Positions 7,401 to 8,729 of a stretch of DNA of 8,729 bases are shown here, one piece after another. Every line of letters starts with the position of its first letter. The first letter of the stretch is position 1. Made by a program: the position numbers and the translations under genes. The DNA is taken from NCBI GenBank assembly GCA_900554535.1, contig USIA01000070.1, positions 1-8,729 on the forward strand. The letters are read 5' to 3'. Origin of the DNA: an uncultured Oscillospiraceae bacterium. Lineage in GTDB: Bacteria; Bacillota; Clostridia; Oscillospirales; Acutalibacteraceae. The notes beneath the pieces were generated by a model. It did no database searches, was not told the origin of the DNA, and worked only from the letters and a program-made list of their open reading frames with translations.

Positions 7401-7978
7401 TCAACATCATGGTGTTCGACACGGAGGTTTACTCCAACACCGGCGGACAGGCGTCCAAGTCCACCCCGGCTGGCGCTGTCGCTGAATTTGCTGCTCGCGG
7501 CAAGGCCACGAAGAAGAAGGACCTGCCCGGCATGGCAATGACCTATGGCTATGTGTATGTTGCACACATCGCGATGGGCGCTGACATGAACCAGTGCATC
7601 AAGGCCCTGCATGAGGCAGAGAGCTATCATGGCCCGTCCATTGTCATCGCTTACGCACCTTGCATCAACCACGGCATCAAGGGCGGCATGAGCATTGCCC
7701 AGACCGAGGAGAAGAAGGCTGTGCAGGCTGGCTACTGGAAGCTGTTCCGTTACGATCCGCGCCGTGCTGCTGAGGGCAAGAATCCGTTCCAGCTCGACAG
7801 CAAGGCTCCGACGGCTTCGTATCGCGACTTCCTGATGGGCGAAGTCCGTTACAACAGCTTGACCCGTTCGTTCCCGGAGCGCGCCGAGAAGCTGTTCGCT
7901 GCTTCCGAAGCGGATGCAAAGCGGGATTACGAGCATCTGGTTGCTTTGTCCAAGGACATTGCGGCTGCTGAGGAATAA
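4409..7978 (+). CDS. nifJ: Pyruvate:ferredoxin (flavodoxin) oxidoreductase, single-chain
   Basis: Cytosolic, oxygen-sensitive enzyme that converts pyruvate and CoA to acetyl-CoA and CO2 and reduces ferredoxin, the main exit from glycolysis in anaerobes. Its 1189 residues match the homodimeric form. Domain I has the pyruvate-site motif YPITPSSPM (29-37) with T32, E65 and R115, equivalent to the known T31/E64/R114 of the Desulfovibrio africanus enzyme. A ferredoxin-like domain carries two 4Fe-4S sets, C697/C700/C703/C707 and C751/C754/C757/C761. The proximal cluster ligands are C822, C825, C850 and, near the end, C1085 in APCINHG. The thiamine diphosphate site is GGDGW (975-979) through SNTGGQ. 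The start is fixed by AAAGGAGG (4391-4398), 10 nt upstream. Lysine codons are almost all AAG and in-frame TTA, CTA and TCA are absent, unlike looser usage nearby, which suggests high expression. It is monocistronic between its promoter and terminator. The symbol porA/pfor would also be used. Confidence 0.98.
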   Translation: MDSRKMKTMDGNTAAAHVSYAFTDVAAIYPITPSSPMADETDKYAAANRENLFGQQVQITEMQSEAGAAGAVHGSLAAGALTTTYTASQGLLLMIPNMYKIAGELLPGVIHCAARSVATHALCIFGDHSDVYACRQTGFAMLCENSPQEVMDLGAVAHLAAIKGRVPFLNFFDGFRTSHEIQKIHVWDYKDLGEMLDWDAVNAFRRRALNPEHPVTRGTAQNDDIFFQASEASNKYYNALPEIVVDYMNQVNAKIGTDYKPFNYYGAPDAEKVIIAMGSVCEAAEEVVDYLCAAGEKVGLVKVHLYRPFVPKYLTDVLPSTVKKISVLDRTREPGSIGEPLYLDVLAALSGTPFGTVELFTGRYGLGSKDTTPGDLVAVYRNMDAAAPKKRFTIGINDDVTNLSLEVTENPDTTPAGTHSCKFWGLGADGTVGANKNSIKIIGDHTDMYAQGYFAYDSKKSGGLTVSHLRFGPNPIKSTYYISKADFVACHKASYVNEYDMVQDLKDGGSFLLNCEWTDEELDKYLPGKMKKYIADHNINFYTIDGVKLGKEIGLGKRINTILQSAFFSIANIIPGEQAIQYMKDAATKSYSKKGQKIVDMNHAAIERGAKEYHKVNVPESWKNAVDDSKQATVTCENKDTEKYVNTVLVPSSKYQGNQLPVSAFVDMADGTVPAGSAAFEKRGVAIDVPEWDPDNCIQCNFCSYVCPHAAIRPVALTAEEAANFPKSQKLKDMTGMPGMKFGVTVSAYDCQGCGSCANVCPGMKGNKALVMKPMETQLASQEGFDAGIAYAEKPEVLAKFKDTTVKGSQFKQPLLEFSGACAGCGETPYAKLITQLFGDRMYVANATGCSSIWGASAPSTPYTRNKRGFGPAWDNSLFEDNAEFGLGMTLAQNAIRGRLAQDVEAIMANDKSSAELKAACKAYLDTKDSSTDNRPATDALIPELEKAAEAGCEEAKKVLADKDYLAKKSMWIFGGDGWCYDIGYGGVDHVLASGEDVNIMVFDTEVYSNTGGQASKSTPAGAVAEFAARGKATKKKDLPGMAMTYGYVYVAHIAMGADMNQCIKALHEAESYHGPSIVIAYAPCINHGIKGGMSIAQTEEKKAVQAGYWKLFRYDPRRAAEGKNPFQLDSKAPTASYRDFLMGEVRYNSLTRSFPERAEKLFAASEADAKRDYEHLVALSKDIAAAEE

Positions 7979-8027
7979 GTCGCTTTTGGAGTGGAATCCT
8001 AAAGACCCTATATTTTTTTCCTGATAG

Positions 8028-8065
8028 AAGGCGTCCAGCGCTGTAAGGCGTTGGGCGCCTTTTGT
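8028..8065 (+). terminator. Rho-independent terminator of nifJ
   Basis: AAGGCGTCCAGCG (8028-8040) pairs with CGTTGGGCGCCTT (8049-8061) over 13 bp, including two G-U wobbles, around an 8-nt loop, followed by TTTG and, 6 nt further on, a T6 run (8072-8077). It begins 50 nt after the nifJ stop. Confidence 0.9.
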
Positions 8066-8108
8066 TCTCAATTTTTTCACAAAAGATCAAACAATTTTAT
8101 TCCTTTCA

Positions 8109-8141
8109 TCACATAGGATTCACATAGGCACGCGATAATAT
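8109..8141 (+). promoter_or_regulatory. Promoter with tandem direct repeat, probably activator-dependent
   Basis: The 9-mer TCACATAGG occurs twice, at 8109-8117 and 8120-8128, an 11-bp period that puts both copies on one face of the helix. A -10-like TAATAT (8136-8141; alternatively GATAAT at 8134-8139) follows after 7 bp, and no -35 hexamer is found at 16-18 bp. Tandem sites at one helical turn overlapping the -35 position are typical of OmpR/PhoB-family response regulators. The regulator and the transcription start are inferred. Confidence 0.55.
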
Positions 8142-8195
8142 AGACAGTCAAGGGGAACAATAAAAAACATACCCCGCAGAAAGGAATGAGGCATC

Positions 8196-8729
8196 ATGTA
8201 TGATCCGAATGATAAAAATTGGAACCCGGACGCTGATGCAGTGAATAAATCGCAGGAAACTGCCAATGCTACAAATGAAACGGCAAGCGGCACGGTCTGG
8301 GAAGGCGAAAGCTACCACTCCGGGCGTCTGCCCAACGACAACGCTGGCTTCTCCGGAACCAGGCGGACAGACGCCACGGGCAGCGGATGGCAAAACAACG
8401 CCGCAGGCAATGGCACGTATTCGACGTATTCTCCGTCAGGCGCGGGTCAGCAGCCCGATCAGCAGCCGCCGGTCTGGCACCAGAACACCTGGCAGCCGCC
8501 ACAGTATCAGAATCCGGCGACGCCGCCACGCCGCCGGCGGGAAAAGAAAGCGAAGGGCCCGAAAAAGGGGTTCCCGGCCTGGGGCCGCATTTTGGTGGGC
8601 ATCGTCGGTTGCTTTGTGATCTCTGCTGCGACACTGGGCGTTTTTGTGAGCCTGGTCAACGGTGGTTATATCCAGCTGGGCAATGGCGGGGGGCGGTTGC
8701 CCTTTTCGAACCACAAACCACCCGTCAGA
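8196..8729 (+). CDS. Membrane-anchored protein with hydrophilic N-terminal tail, partial; possibly HtrA-like serine protease
   Basis: An open frame from ATG 8196 runs without a stop for 178 codons to the window edge, so the C-terminus is missing. Residues 1-110 are hydrophilic and rich in N, Q, G, P, T and W, probably disordered, with a QPPVW/WQPPQY segment at 89-104. A basic patch (RRRREKKAK, 112-120, then KK at 123-124) precedes a single hydrophobic helix at about 131-154, after which a G/N-rich linker begins. By the positive-inside rule the tail is cytoplasmic and the missing part lies outside. Firmicute HtrA/DegP-type (S1C) proteases often have this layout, and the promoter repeats fit envelope-stress control, but no protease or PDZ sequence is present here. 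It could be another type II membrane protein. The start is supported by AAGGA (8181-8185), 10 nt upstream. The family call is weak; the presence of a gene is well supported. Confidence 0.7.
   Translation, partial: MYDPNDKNWNPDADAVNKSQETANATNETASGTVWEGESYHSGRLPNDNAGFSGTRRTDATGSGWQNNAAGNGTYSTYSPSGAGQQPDQQPPVWHQNTWQPPQYQNPATPPRRRREKKAKGPKKGFPAWGRILVGIVGCFVISAATLGVFVSLVNGGYIQLGNGGGRLPFSNHKPPVR

Noticed and set aside
4277..8080. Very long minus-strand open frame (1267 codons) as a gene
   Set aside because: It is exactly antisense and codon-aligned to nifJ, which has all its catalytic motifs. The predicted protein has no recognisable domain or convincing ribosome site and is explained by absence of TTA, CTA and TCA codons in nifJ.

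Overview
The window looks like ordinary core chromosome from an anaerobic, fairly GC-rich member of the Clostridia. An Oscillospirales/Ruminococcaceae-type genome is my best guess. The reasons are a single-chain pyruvate:ferredoxin oxidoreductase, consensus sigma-A promoters with AGGAGG-type ribosome sites, GC-rich coding with AT-rich intergenic DNA, and a queT gene behind a structured leader. The assignment is by inference, since no rRNA or taxonomic marker is present. No phage, transposon, CRISPR array, tRNA or rRNA gene is visible, and I see no convincing undescribed multi-gene system. The more interesting signals are regulatory.

Layout, left to right. Positions 1-174 hold a GC-rich leader with inverted repeats and no assignable gene. 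gpmI (175-1695, +) encodes cofactor-independent phosphoglycerate mutase. A shared, bidirectional hairpin terminator (1752-1799) separates it from the convergent queT (1874-2419, -), an ECF-type S component for a queuosine precursor. queT has a perfectly spaced promoter and a ~93-nt folded leader that is a strong candidate preQ1 riboswitch, probably class III. Directly upstream lies a CNNM/CorC-type membrane protein gene (2620-4038, -) with its own terminator, promoter and a 5'-terminal hairpin. A ~370-bp divergent intergenic region (4039-4408) carries promoters for this gene and for nifJ (4409-7978, +), the 1189-residue pyruvate:ferredoxin oxidoreductase. nifJ ends in a strong terminator (8028-8065). 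The window closes with the first 178 codons of a gene (8196-8729, +) for a membrane-anchored protein with a long hydrophilic cytoplasmic tail, possibly an HtrA-like protease. Its promoter lacks a -35 box but has a 9-bp direct repeat at 11-bp spacing, as expected for an OmpR-family activator.

The genes do not form one operon. gpmI and nifJ are consecutive parts of central carbon flow: 3-phosphoglycerate to 2-phosphoglycerate, then (after enolase and pyruvate kinase, not in the window) pyruvate to acetyl-CoA with reduced ferredoxin. queT, the CNNM-type gene and the last gene are independent envelope or transport functions. Very long antisense open frames over nifJ and gpmI follow from codon choice and are not annotated as genes.
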